Assembly (NCBI GenBank): GCA_905213905.1
Contig: CAJMKD010000038.1
Coordinates: 1-20,388, forward strand
Direction of reading: 5' to 3'
Length of the DNA stretch: 20,388 nt
Origin: an uncultured Sutterella sp.
GTDB taxonomy: Bacteria > Pseudomonadota > Gammaproteobacteria > Burkholderiales > Burkholderiaceae_F
The notes beneath the pieces are model-generated. The model searched no databases. It saw nothing but the letters and a program-made list of their open reading frames with translations, and was not told where the DNA came from. Both the position numbers and the translations under genes were made by a program. Positions 7,110 through 14,015 of this stretch are shown piece by piece. Numbering within the stretch: position 1 is the stretch's first letter; each line of letters opens with the position of its first letter.

Positions 7110-7135
7110 TTATGGAATTATTTCCGTAACAATGG
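7104..7135. repeat. 32-bp dyad at RIT right junction (candidate recombinase core site)
   Basis: CCGTTGTTATGGAA (7104-7117) and TTCCGTAACAATGG (7122-7135) are inverted 14-bp arms that differ at two positions, around a TTAT centre. Taking 12-bp arms leaves an 8-bp spacer, the usual geometry of a tyrosine recombinase core site. The left arm lies in the element's terminal repeat. The right arm's last six bases (CAATGG) are porin sequence. No equivalent dyad exists at the left end. Confidence 0.7.
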
Positions 7136-7988
7136 CACGTATGGCCTGATGGGCGACATCTCGCCGTTCGGCGCATCCTGGGCCGGCGCTGTGGAACCGT
7201 CGACCTACATGGTTGGCTACGGCCGCTTCGACAACACCATCACCTACAAGTCGCCTGAATTCGCCGGCGCCCGCATCTATGCGCAGTATTCCTTCGATGT
7301 GAATACGAAGGACGAGCAGAATGTCAAAGATGATCAGAAGAACGTGATTTCTTCTCTCAGCCACACGGAAGGCAAGACGACGGCCAACCGCTACGCAGCT
7401 GTCGGCGCGACCTACCAGCTTGGCGGCCTGAGCCTCGTTGCCGCAGCCGACTGGTACAACTGGTCCGACAACTGGGACAAGGATTACAACAAAACTGACA
7501 AAGTCTGGAATCACGTTGATGGCAAGGATTCCGACGACGGCTATACCTTCACGCTCGGCGGCTCCTACAACTTCCAGGTTGTGAAGGCCTATCTGAGCGC
7601 GCAGTACTACGACAACATGTATGCCAAGGGCTCGAGCGAAGGCGACAAGTACACTGCTGTTGCCGATTATCTCGGTAGCGATCAGTTCAAGGGCTACAGC
7701 GTGATCGCCGGCGTCAATGCCCCTCTCGGCGGCGGCCTCGGCATGTTTGCTGTCGGCTATGCTGACCTTGAAGACTGCGATGATCCGGCCGATGCTGGTA
7801 AGAAGAAGACCGAAGTTCAGCGCCTGGGCGCTTCCATTGGCTACGACTATCCGCTCTCGAAGCGCACGAACGTCTACAGCGTTCTTTCCTATTCCAAGGA
7901 CAAGCTTGAGAACGAAGGCAACGTGGCCGGTGCTGACCGCGATCCCACGACCACGATCCTCTGGGTCGGCATGCGTCACAAGTTCTGA
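7130..7988 (+). pseudogene. Porin 1, 3' half (separated from its start by RIT element)
   Basis: This encodes the C-terminal ~285 residues of the split porin, from NGTYGLMGDISPFG to the terminal MRHKF, whose final Phe is the BAM recognition residue. It aligns with the paralogue from NGSYGLMGGASPF onward, including FDNTITY, the AQYSFD strand and the FQVVKAYLSAQYY strand. The frame is fully open with no internal stop or shift, and it joins in frame to the 5' half across the shared Asn-Gly codons. The open frame extends into element DNA to a TTG at 7107, but no ribosome site or signal peptide is present, so no functional porin is expected from it. A terminator follows at 8023-8050. The lack of decay suggests a recent or reversible insertion. 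Confidence 0.9.
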
Positions 7989-8022
7989 CCTGATTTTGAC
8001 TGATCAGACAATCGTTTAACGG

Positions 8023-8052
8023 AAGAGGCGGTTCCTAGGAGCCGCCTCTTTT
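8023..8052 (+). terminator. Intrinsic terminator after porin 1
   Basis: AAGAGGCGG (8023-8031) pairs with CCGCCTCTT (8042-8050), with a further TCC/GGA pairing inside the loop, followed by TTTT then CGTTT. Confidence 0.8.
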
Positions 8053-8132
8053 CGTTTGATGCGCGCAACAGTTTTGTGCAATTTAAGGATCAAATCAGTC
8101 AAATCGACAGCATTGATTTTTAAGGAAATAAA

Positions 8133-8138
8133 TATAAT
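8133..8138 (+). promoter_or_regulatory. Candidate -10 of porin 2 promoter
   Basis: A perfect TATAAT lies in AT-rich DNA, with ATTGAT about 15 nt upstream as an imperfect -35. It would give a transcript with a leader of about 200 nt before the porin 2 ATG. The 356-bp gap 7989-8344 otherwise holds the porin 1 terminator and the leader hairpin at 8295-8319, and no gene. Confidence 0.4.
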
Positions 8139-8294
8139 TGCAAGGGTTTACCCGAATAAATTCTCGACTTTATGAATATAGTCTTTTGCGTGACTCGAAA
8201 GATTTTCACCGGCGTCCTGAGGACTTAGGTTCTTTTGGGCATACGGAGGAAAGCTGGTGTGCACGACTTGCTTCCCCCCTTTTTTCAGTTTGTA

Positions 8295-8319
8295 CCGCCC
8301 GCAACAAGAAGAAGGGCGG
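8295..8319 (+). promoter_or_regulatory. Leader hairpin just upstream of porin 2 ribosome site
   Basis: CCGCCC (8295-8300) pairs with GGGCGG (8314-8319) around a 13-nt purine-rich loop (GCAACAAGAAGAA), ending about 10 nt before the AAAGG ribosome site. It could shelter the leader or serve as a small-RNA target, as many porin leaders do, but the sequence does not show which. Confidence 0.35.
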
Positions 8320-8344
8320 ACTTTTGATCAAAGGCTATTCAAAA

Positions 8345-9538
8345 ATGAAAAAGACTCTTGCTGCTCTCGCTGTTCTCGGCGCTTTTGCCGGTTCCGCTGT
8401 TGCCGCTGATGTCACGCTCTACGGTTTGGTCGACTACGGCTTCAACTATCAGCACGTTGATGCCGACAAAGATGGCGTGGATGCTCAGGATTCCTTCCGC
8501 ATGATGTCGAGCCAGAACTCCGGCTCCCGCTTCGGCCTCAAGGGCACGGAAGACCTCGGCAACGGTCTCAAGGTGGGCTTCGTCCTTGAAAACGGCTTCA
8601 ACGCCGATGCCGGCGCGCTCGCCAACGGCGGTCGCCTCTTCGGTCGTGAATCCCAGGTTTATCTGCAGGGTGCTTTCGGTACGCTCTCCTTCGGCCGCGT
8701 CGGCCAGCTTGTAAGCGCCAACGGTTCGTACGGCCTGATGGGCGGTGCCTCCCCGTTCTCGGGCGGCTGGCAGGATTCCGTCGGCGCCAAGTACCTGATG
8801 GCTTCCTCCTGGGATCGTTTTGACAACACGATCACCTACCGGACCCCGTCCTTCAATGGCTTCCAGGTCCATGCGCAGTATTCGTTCGATACGAATACCA
8901 AGAATGACCTTGACTCCGAAGAGACTGGTACGCAGCACGGCACCGAAGGCAAGTCCTCGGTTGATCGCTACTACGGCATCGCCGCGACGTTCAAGTCCGA
9001 AAACCTGTACCTCGTCGGCGCTGTGGATTCCATGAACTGGGGTCGCGAGCAGTACCCTGATGAAGGCAACAACAAGCTTGACGACCAGGTCAACATCACC
9101 CTCGGTGGCGCATATGACTTCCAGGTTGTCAAGGTTTACGGTCAGGCACAGTACTTCATGAACGCCGTCACGGTTGGCCAGAAGTCCGCCTTTAATCAGG
9201 GCAGCACCATCGGCAGCGGCTATGGGTTTGGCGTTAAAGAAGAAGGTGCTGACGGCTTCGGCGTTGCTCTCGCTGTTGGCGTTCCCGCTTTCGGCGGCCA
9301 GGCCAAGGCTCAGATCGGCTACATGACGGCTGAAGCGAATAAGGCTACTGGTTATCAGGACGAAAAGAAGGAAATCGACCGCTGGAACGTTGCGGTTGGC
9401 TATGACTATGCCTTCACGAAGCGCACTTCCATGTACACGGCTGCATCCTACATCAAGGACAGCATGAAGCATTGGGACGACAAGGATCGCGATCCTTCCT
9501 CGATCGAAGTCATGGCCGGCCTCATTCACAAGTTCTAA
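8345..9538 (+). CDS. Gram-negative trimeric porin (intact paralogue)
   Basis: This 397-residue outer-membrane porin forms a 16-stranded beta-barrel channel for small hydrophilic solutes. I chose the ATG at 8345 because it starts the signal peptide MKKTLAALAVLGAFAGSAVA, followed by ADVTLYGLVDYGF; the frame is open upstream, but those residues do not resemble a porin. Porin landmarks are SGSRFGLKGTEDLGNG, RLFGRESQVYLQGAFG, FGRVGQLVSANGSYGLMGG and FDNTITYRTPSF, with a C-terminal LIHKF ending in the Phe used for barrel assembly. It is a tandem paralogue of the split porin upstream and carries the same Asn-Gly codons (CAACGGTT) that flank the RIT insertion there, so it is a potential second target. 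It has its own likely promoter and a strong terminator. Confidence 0.93.
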   Translation: MKKTLAALAVLGAFAGSAVAADVTLYGLVDYGFNYQHVDADKDGVDAQDSFRMMSSQNSGSRFGLKGTEDLGNGLKVGFVLENGFNADAGALANGGRLFGRESQVYLQGAFGTLSFGRVGQLVSANGSYGLMGGASPFSGGWQDSVGAKYLMASSWDRFDNTITYRTPSFNGFQVHAQYSFDTNTKNDLDSEETGTQHGTEGKSSVDRYYGIAATFKSENLYLVGAVDSMNWGREQYPDEGNNKLDDQVNITLGGAYDFQVVKVYGQAQYFMNAVTVGQKSAFNQGSTIGSGYGFGVKEEGADGFGVALAVGVPAFGGQAKAQIGYMTAEANKATGYQDEKKEIDRWNVAVGYDYAFTKRTSMYTAASYIKDSMKHWDDKDRDPSSIEVMAGLIHKF

Positions 9539-9569
9539 AATTTGAACCTGTTGAATATCTAGGCTAGAA

Positions 9570-9606
9570 AATAGGGCGGATCTTCGGGTCCGCCTTATTT
9601 GTTTTT
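9570..9606 (+). terminator. Intrinsic terminator after porin 2
   Basis: AATAGGGCGGATC (9570-9582), a TTCG tetraloop, then GGTCCGCCTTATT (9587-9599) form a 13-bp stem with G-U pairs, followed by TGTTTTTG. The TTCG tetraloop and T-run make this a strong terminator. Confidence 0.9.
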
Positions 9607-9902
9607 GTTGCTAAGAACACGAGTCGCACCTAAAACATACGATGCCTCTGATGGTTGCTGAACCATGCAATCTCTTCAGCACCGACTGACATCGCGCAAC
9701 AACTCGACACTTTCGGACACAACCGTTTGGGCACCATGGTGAGAAAATGTCCACTGTAGAAGCGCCGCCGGAAGCACGTTGAAAGAAAGCACTCCAGGAA
9801 ATAGTAGAAGTTCCGCGCGGCGCTCTTCTTTTGCAGCGTTCGATAACCCCTTGCGGCTACAAAGGCCACAAAAGACACTTCCATTCGCTTCAAGCCCGTG
9901 CT
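9607..9902. other. Intergenic stretch with no supported gene
   Basis: The stretch lies between the porin 2 terminator and the end of the EamA gene. Minus-strand codons are open for 87 residues (9893 to 9630), but there is no ribosome site or recognisable domain, and the composition is Cys/Arg/Phe-rich and unlike its neighbours. It may be a remnant; I see no further structure. Confidence 0.4.
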
Positions 9903-10787
9903 TCAGGCTTTCGAAGCCAGAACGCCCACCATCCCAAAGATGAGGCAGATGCCGATGATTTCGGCTGTCGAAAGCACAAGCCCAAGCAGAATCACGCCGA
10001 GCACAACGGCTGTGAGCGGTTCAAAACTATTTAAAAGCACCGTGACAGGCGCAGGCACGTACTGCAGGCTCTTGAGGTAGCAGCAGAAGGCGCCAACCGT
10101 GCCGAAAGCGGCCACATAGAAATAAAGCGCCAGATTGGCGGCGCTCCAATGAAGCGCCAGCAGATCCGGCGGAACGACAATCCACATGAGCGCGCCGCCG
10201 AAAGCCATGCCCCAGCCGACAATGATGTCGATCGGCACGCGCTTCATCAACGCTTTGGGCTGAATCGTGCAGAATGCGCCGGCTGCTGCCGACGCAATGC
10301 CCCAAAGTGCACCTTCGAGCGAAATGTCAAGCGTGTCGAAGCGGCCTTTCGTCACGATGAGCGTGACGCCCGCAGCCGCAAGAAGAAAGGCCAGGCATTC
10401 GGTTTTTGTAACGGCGCGGTGCTCGCTGAAAGCCGTCCAGCCGATGACGAAAAGAGGGCCCGTCAAAACCATCAGAGCAGCTGTCGCTGCGTTTGAGGCT
10501 TCGATCGAAAGGAAGAAGGTAAGCTGGATCACCAAGAGCCCAATGCCATAGATCATGATGCCAATCGCATTGGCTTTGTTGAATAGCGGCGTCAAAAGGC
10601 TGCGGCGTTCAACCAATCCAACGTAGAGAAGCAGCAGAACGCTCGCACCCGAGAGGCGGAGCGTCGTCAGGTCGACGGAGCCGAAGCCGCACGATTCCAT
10701 CAGATACTGCGCCGCGATGCTCATGGAACCCCAGAAAAAGCCCGCGAGAATAGCGAGCACAAAGCCAAGAAGACGTCCTTTCTGCAT
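9903..10787 (-). CDS. EamA/DMT-family transporter
   Basis: This 294-residue inner-membrane permease of the drug/metabolite transporter superfamily has about ten hydrophobic helices arranged as two EamA repeats (roughly residues 8-140 and 150-290). Typical marks are the N-terminal helix GFVLAILAGFFWGSMSIAAQYL and the helix near the C-terminus beginning VLLNSFEPLTAVVLGVILLG, the position of the conserved ExP motif (FEPL). I chose the ATG at 10787 because AGGAG lies 8 nt upstream; a longer form starting at 10856 would add a polar extension with no ribosome site. Such permeases export or import small metabolites, and the substrate cannot be told. It is a single gene, and the 433 bp upstream hold no coding sequence. 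Confidence 0.85.
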   Translation of the reverse strand: MQKGRLLGFVLAILAGFFWGSMSIAAQYLMESCGFGSVDLTTLRLSGASVLLLLYVGLVERRSLLTPLFNKANAIGIMIYGIGLLVIQLTFFLSIEASNAATAALMVLTGPLFVIGWTAFSEHRAVTKTECLAFLLAAAGVTLIVTKGRFDTLDISLEGALWGIASAAAGAFCTIQPKALMKRVPIDIIVGWGMAFGGALMWIVVPPDLLALHWSAANLALYFYVAAFGTVGAFCCYLKSLQYVPAPVTVLLNSFEPLTAVVLGVILLGLVLSTAEIIGICLIFGMVGVLASKA

Positions 10788-11220
10788 GCAATTTTCTCCT
10801 GGCAGAGATGATTTGATGACGTCGGCTGTCTGGTCGTTATGCAGCCGTACGTTCAAATGTCTGAAAGCGTTCGGCGCGTGTTTTCAGCCTATTGTGCCGC
10901 GGCTTCGGCTGCCTGGCGTGGGCATCCTCACGCAGGCAAGAAGCGGATCGGTAGAAAGGCTCAAAGAGTGCGTCGTGGTGACGTTCCGCTGCGGAATCTC
11001 TCTGAACATTCGCGCCGCGGCAGGCAATCGTCTTCAATCGATACGCTTGCGGTTGCAAGACGCATCGCTCGCGGCTTGCAAAGAAAAGGTGCCGAAACGA
11101 ACGGCACCCAAGGGAGCACGGGGCAGCTTCAAGTAGCGACGTGCTTAACCGCAGCCAATGAAGGACAGGTCAGGAAATGCCCCCGAGAAATCGAGCGGCA
11201 CTCACTTTTGGGCCAGCGCT
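10788..11220. other. Intergenic stretch upstream of the EamA gene
   Basis: I see no supportable gene; open frames on both strands have Arg/Cys-rich, non-protein-like composition. It holds the presumed EamA promoter on the right-hand side of 10787 and the minus-strand terminator at 11081-11108 for the lipoprotein gene that ends at 11221. Confidence 0.5.
11081..11108 (-). terminator. Intrinsic terminator downstream of the 374-aa lipoprotein gene
   Basis: On the minus strand GGTGCCG, a TTCGTTT loop and CGGCACC (11108-11088) form a perfect 7-bp stem, followed by TTTTCTTT. It lies about 110 nt past the stop codon at 11221. Confidence 0.65.
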
Positions 11221-12345
11221 TCAAGGCGCAACAAACTTGTTTTCACCCGCCGCTTCGAGGAGGAGCGGCGCACGGAAGAGAAGTTCGCCGCTGTTCGGCG
11301 TCTCAACGGCACGCGGCGGCAGATAGATGGCCCACCCTTCGGGGAGCGTCACTGCAATCGCGCGATAGAGTTCCTGAGCCGTGAGCTTTGCCGTGCTCGG
11401 GAGCGCAAAGGTCAAGTTTGCGCCTTCGCCGAAGCGCCAGACGGCTGTTTCACTGCCTGTAGCATCAACGCCGCTCGAGGCGAGCCACCCTGGGAGCCGA
11501 ACCGCAGGCGAAGCATCTTCATCGAGCGTTGCAAGGCGAAGCTTCGCGATGCAGCGGACTTCCGGGGGTCTTGCCGGCGCGGGATTGACTGGCGACGGGG
11601 TTCGCCGGCCGGCGCTCATCTGTCCTGCTGTTTGAGCGTTAGGCGCGGCAGCAGCTTCTTTTGGCGCCGGGCAGCCGAGCGCAGGCGAAACAAGCGTGAG
11701 ACGCAGCTCGGAAGCGCCTTCAATCATGCCTTCAAGACGGTACCCCCGCGTATTGCCTGCCACCTCAAGGCCGAGCGATTCGGCGCCAGCTTTGATGAGA
11801 GAAGCGCTCTGCGAGACGAAGCGGCGCTCCGCATCGCTGCGGCTGAGCGGCGCTCCGGCGATCCCGCTGACATCCACAGGCACAAAGCCGAGAAGCCGGG
11901 GCTTCATGTCTTCGCCGCGAAGCACATTCGTAGCGGCCTTCCCGAAGAAGTCCGCGATTTTCGACGGCGAAAAGTAGTCGCGATAGGATTCGCCGAAAGT
12001 GGAGGGCTCTGCGTTCCGGAGAAGATCGGGCAGCGGATGGGCATCCTTCGCGGCTGCCGCTTCGCTCAGATCCTTTACTTCAGTTTCGCAGTAGAACCGC
12101 AGCACGTTCTGCGCACGGCTCTGCGTTACGTCATAGACGGGGGCGGCATGGATCTGCCGGGCTGCTTGGCCTTTCTCTTCGGACGCATCCGCCTCATCGT
12201 CCGAAAAGGGATTCGCGATCGACGAGAGGGAAGAGAAGGAAGGCATGGAGCTGCAGCCCACAAGGAGCGCGCTCGAGGCGATGACGCCGGCCAAAAGGGC
12301 CGGCCGGATAAAGGAAGAGAGCAGAAGAGGGTTGAAGGACTTCAT
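11221..12345 (-). CDS. Lipoprotein of unknown function (374 aa)
   Basis: The N-terminus carries a lipoprotein signal: positively charged start, hydrophobic run, then the lipobox LVGC with the lipidated Cys at residue 31, followed by a Ser-rich tether. The residue after Cys is Ser, which favours outer-membrane delivery by Lol. The mature part seems to have a polar N-terminal region, a central domain and a Pro/Ala-rich linker around residues 225-260, followed by a C-terminal domain containing LTFALPSTAKLTAQELYRAI and WAIYLPP. I recognise no family. It sits 90 bp after another lipoprotein gene on the same strand (12436-12861) and may share its transcript; an intrinsic terminator follows. The ribosome site is weak. 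Confidence 0.75.
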   Translation of the reverse strand: MKSFNPLLLSSFIRPALLAGVIASSALLVGCSSMPSFSSLSSIANPFSDDEADASEEKGQAARQIHAAPVYDVTQSRAQNVLRFYCETEVKDLSEAAAAKDAHPLPDLLRNAEPSTFGESYRDYFSPSKIADFFGKAATNVLRGEDMKPRLLGFVPVDVSGIAGAPLSRSDAERRFVSQSASLIKAGAESLGLEVAGNTRGYRLEGMIEGASELRLTLVSPALGCPAPKEAAAAPNAQTAGQMSAGRRTPSPVNPAPARPPEVRCIAKLRLATLDEDASPAVRLPGWLASSGVDATGSETAVWRFGEGANLTFALPSTAKLTAQELYRAIAVTLPEGWAIYLPPRAVETPNSGELLFRAPLLLEAAGENKFVAP

Positions 12346-12435
12346 TTTTGTGCTTTTCGAAGCTCGATGACCGGCGCGCTGCCGAGAGGCGCAGCGGAAA
12401 GCCCGCAGGCTTCAAGCGCCTCCCGGGGCGTTGCA

Positions 12436-12861
12436 TTACTTCGTGCGCGGGTTGAGGAGGAAGCGCTGGATGTCGGTATTGAGGTTCGACACCCACTTGT
12501 TCACATTGCGGTGAATGCACGGCATGTCGCCAGCGCAGTTCGGCTTTTCGTCAAGGCCGTAGCTCTTCACATACTTGATCTTGTAGCCGGTCTTCGTATA
12601 GACGACGTCGAACGTCGCTTCGTATTTCGTGGCGCGGTTGTTGGACGGATAGGCGAGGCGGACCGTGCCCGGCTTATCCGAGACGACGCGCCAGGCGCGG
12701 GCGTTCGCGGCATCGAGAATCGCCGCATGAATGTCGCTTTGCTGGAAGTTGGCGCTCACGGTCTGCTCGGAAGGGAGCACGAGCGTGGTCGGGCCGCATC
12801 CCGAAAGAAGCATGACGGCGGCAGCTGAAAGCGCTGCAGCGGTGATGGAAACTTTGCGCAT
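12436..12861 (-). CDS. Small lipoprotein of unknown function (141 aa)
   Basis: The signal MRKVSITAAALSAAAVMLLSGC has a clear lipobox (LSGC, Cys at residue 22). GGAG precedes the ATG by about 9 nt. The mature ~120 residues begin with a short tether, then a domain with HAAILDAANARAWRV, which resembles the start of many small envelope lipoprotein folds, and a beta-rich middle (KYEATFDVVYTKTGYKIKYV). Two cysteines (in PNCAGDMPC) could form a disulfide. The C-terminal helix contains VNKWVSNLNTDIQRFL. I know no specific function. It is probably co-transcribed with the 374-residue lipoprotein gene downstream. Confidence 0.75.
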   Translation of the reverse strand: MRKVSITAAALSAAAVMLLSGCGPTTLVLPSEQTVSANFQQSDIHAAILDAANARAWRVVSDKPGTVRLAYPSNNRATKYEATFDVVYTKTGYKIKYVKSYGLDEKPNCAGDMPCIHRNVNKWVSNLNTDIQRFLLNPRTK

Positions 12862-13062
12862 GGTTGTCGTCTCCGCAATGAGAAAAGGAAGGACCGAAAA
12901 AGAATTGGAAGCTTCACGTTACCTGAAATCGAAGCCGAGCGGGATTTCGGCAAGCGCAAAAGCACGCAAAAGTCTGCCGGGAAGCGAAGCGATATCGTTT
13001 TGATCAAATCCAATCGGCGCTGTTGCGCTGCCGAAGCATAGCTTCACGTCGGCGAGCTCCTG

Positions 13063-13875
13063 TTATTTCAGAACCTCAACGTCCGAAAAACGAATGCGCG
13101 TGACGTCGCCCCCGGCACCTTCGAGGCGAACGTCCTCCACGTACTCGCGTCCGGCGAAGACGGCTTTGCGGAGGAACTGCGAAAGCGCGCCATCCTTAGG
13201 CGTCGCTTCGAGAAGAAGCCTTCCGTCAACGCTCGGGCGGCGCTTCACGTCAAAGAGAGCGCTGAGCGCGGCGGGGTCGCCCGAGAGAAGCCCCGTCAGG
13301 ATTTTGGCGGTTTGCGCCGCCTGGGGATTTACGTCGGCGGCGTTGCCAGTTTGACCGTCCTCCGGCGGCACGCTCTCGTCGAGCCCGTCGCTGAAGCGAA
13401 TGCCGTGCTCGTCAATCGTCGTGATGCTCGGGAACGGGTCTTCAATGCGCCAGATGAGGCGGCCCGGCGAAAGCTCGAAGCGGCCGGTGCTCACCATGGG
13501 CTTCGGGAAGCCGGCAATCATTTTTTCCTCACGAAAAGCCCCTTTGAGCGACCGAACGCGCAGGGCTTCGAGCGCTGCGGCGACGTCCTGAACGCCGTGA
13601 CCTGATGCCCTGTGTTCGGTCTCAGCCGCGGGTGTCGTCTCGTCATGCAAAGGCTGAGCGAGCGCTTCTCCCGAAGCAGTGCCCAAGGCAGCGGCGAAGG
13701 TGGCGGCAAGGGCGAAGCGCTTGAGGTGCGAGAAGCGAGGGAAAGGCTTCTTCGCAGCATCAAAAGCGTCAAAAGGGGCGGCGCTTGCGACGCAGCGCTG
13801 CGGATTCGTGCGTTCCCCGAAGCCGGCAGGCTTCAGCAATTTTTGGAAAAGGCGGCAGTTCTGCAAGTGCGTCAT
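13063..13875 (-). CDS. LolA-like periplasmic lipoprotein carrier
   Basis: This protein has up to 270 residues. A signal-like hydrophobic stretch (LKRFALAATFAAALGTASGEALA, about residues 51-73) follows an unusually long N-terminal part, so the true start may lie further in, but I found no in-frame ATG, GTG or TTG close to the signal. The mature region shows the LolA pattern: an early helix (VAAALEALRVRSLKGAF) followed by strands EEKMIAGFPKPMVSTGRFEL, GRLIWRIEDPF and SITTIDEHGIRFSDG. LolA-fold proteins carry lipids or lipoproteins across the periplasm. The FREEKMIAGFPKPMVSTGRF style is that of the LolA-related proteins in aryl-polyene-type clusters rather than housekeeping LolA. The GT2/acyltransferase pair 2.7 kb upstream fits that reading. 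Confidence 0.7.
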   Translation of the reverse strand: MTHLQNCRLFQKLLKPAGFGERTNPQRCVASAAPFDAFDAAKKPFPRFSHLKRFALAATFAAALGTASGEALAQPLHDETTPAAETEHRASGHGVQDVAAALEALRVRSLKGAFREEKMIAGFPKPMVSTGRFELSPGRLIWRIEDPFPSITTIDEHGIRFSDGLDESVPPEDGQTGNAADVNPQAAQTAKILTGLLSGDPAALSALFDVKRRPSVDGRLLLEATPKDGALSQFLRKAVFAGREYVEDVRLEGAGGDVTRIRFSDVEVLK

Positions 13876-14015
13876 GGCGAGGTTCTTTTTGGTCAGTCTG
13901 TTGATGGCTCAGTCGAGCCAAGTGAAGCGCGGAAAGCCCGAAGGACGATAAATCATAAGGAGAAAGCGCTGCGTGCGCCTGTGAATGCCTCGGGAACGCC
14001 TTGTGAACGCACAGT

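Larger units (their letters stand above)
3681..7129 (-). mobile_element. RIT (recombinase-in-trio) element inserted in porin 1
   Basis: This is a 3449-bp AT-rich block in GC-rich DNA. It contains only three consecutive same-strand tyrosine recombinase genes, separated by 5 nt and 1 nt, plus short ends of about 85 bp and 150 bp. Three adjacent, mutually divergent tyrosine recombinases are the published definition of RIT elements; the A/B/C lettering here follows transcription order only. The ends carry an 18/20 inverted repeat (3681-3700 and 7090-7109). The porin motif CAAYGG is present at both junctions (3681-3686 CAACGG; 7130-7135 CAATGG), so the exact exchange point inside it cannot be fixed. 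No cargo gene is present. The rit genes run head-on against porin transcription. Tn554-type elements also use three genes, but their TnpB is far larger and TnpC far smaller than these. Confidence 0.85.

Noticed and set aside
3681..7129. Integron or group II intron as the cause of the porin split
   Set aside because: There is no attC-like site, no cassette and no reverse transcriptase. Three recombinases with terminal inverted repeats fit RIT instead.
7110..7979. 289-codon minus-strand open frame opposite the porin 3' half
   Set aside because: It mirrors porin codons, as does the 396-codon frame opposite porin 2. Both are typical antisense shadows with no ribosome site.
9630..9893. 87-residue minus-strand ORF after the EamA gene
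   Set aside because: It has no ribosome site, no recognisable domain and odd Cys/Arg composition. A transposase remnant was considered, but no motif supports it.
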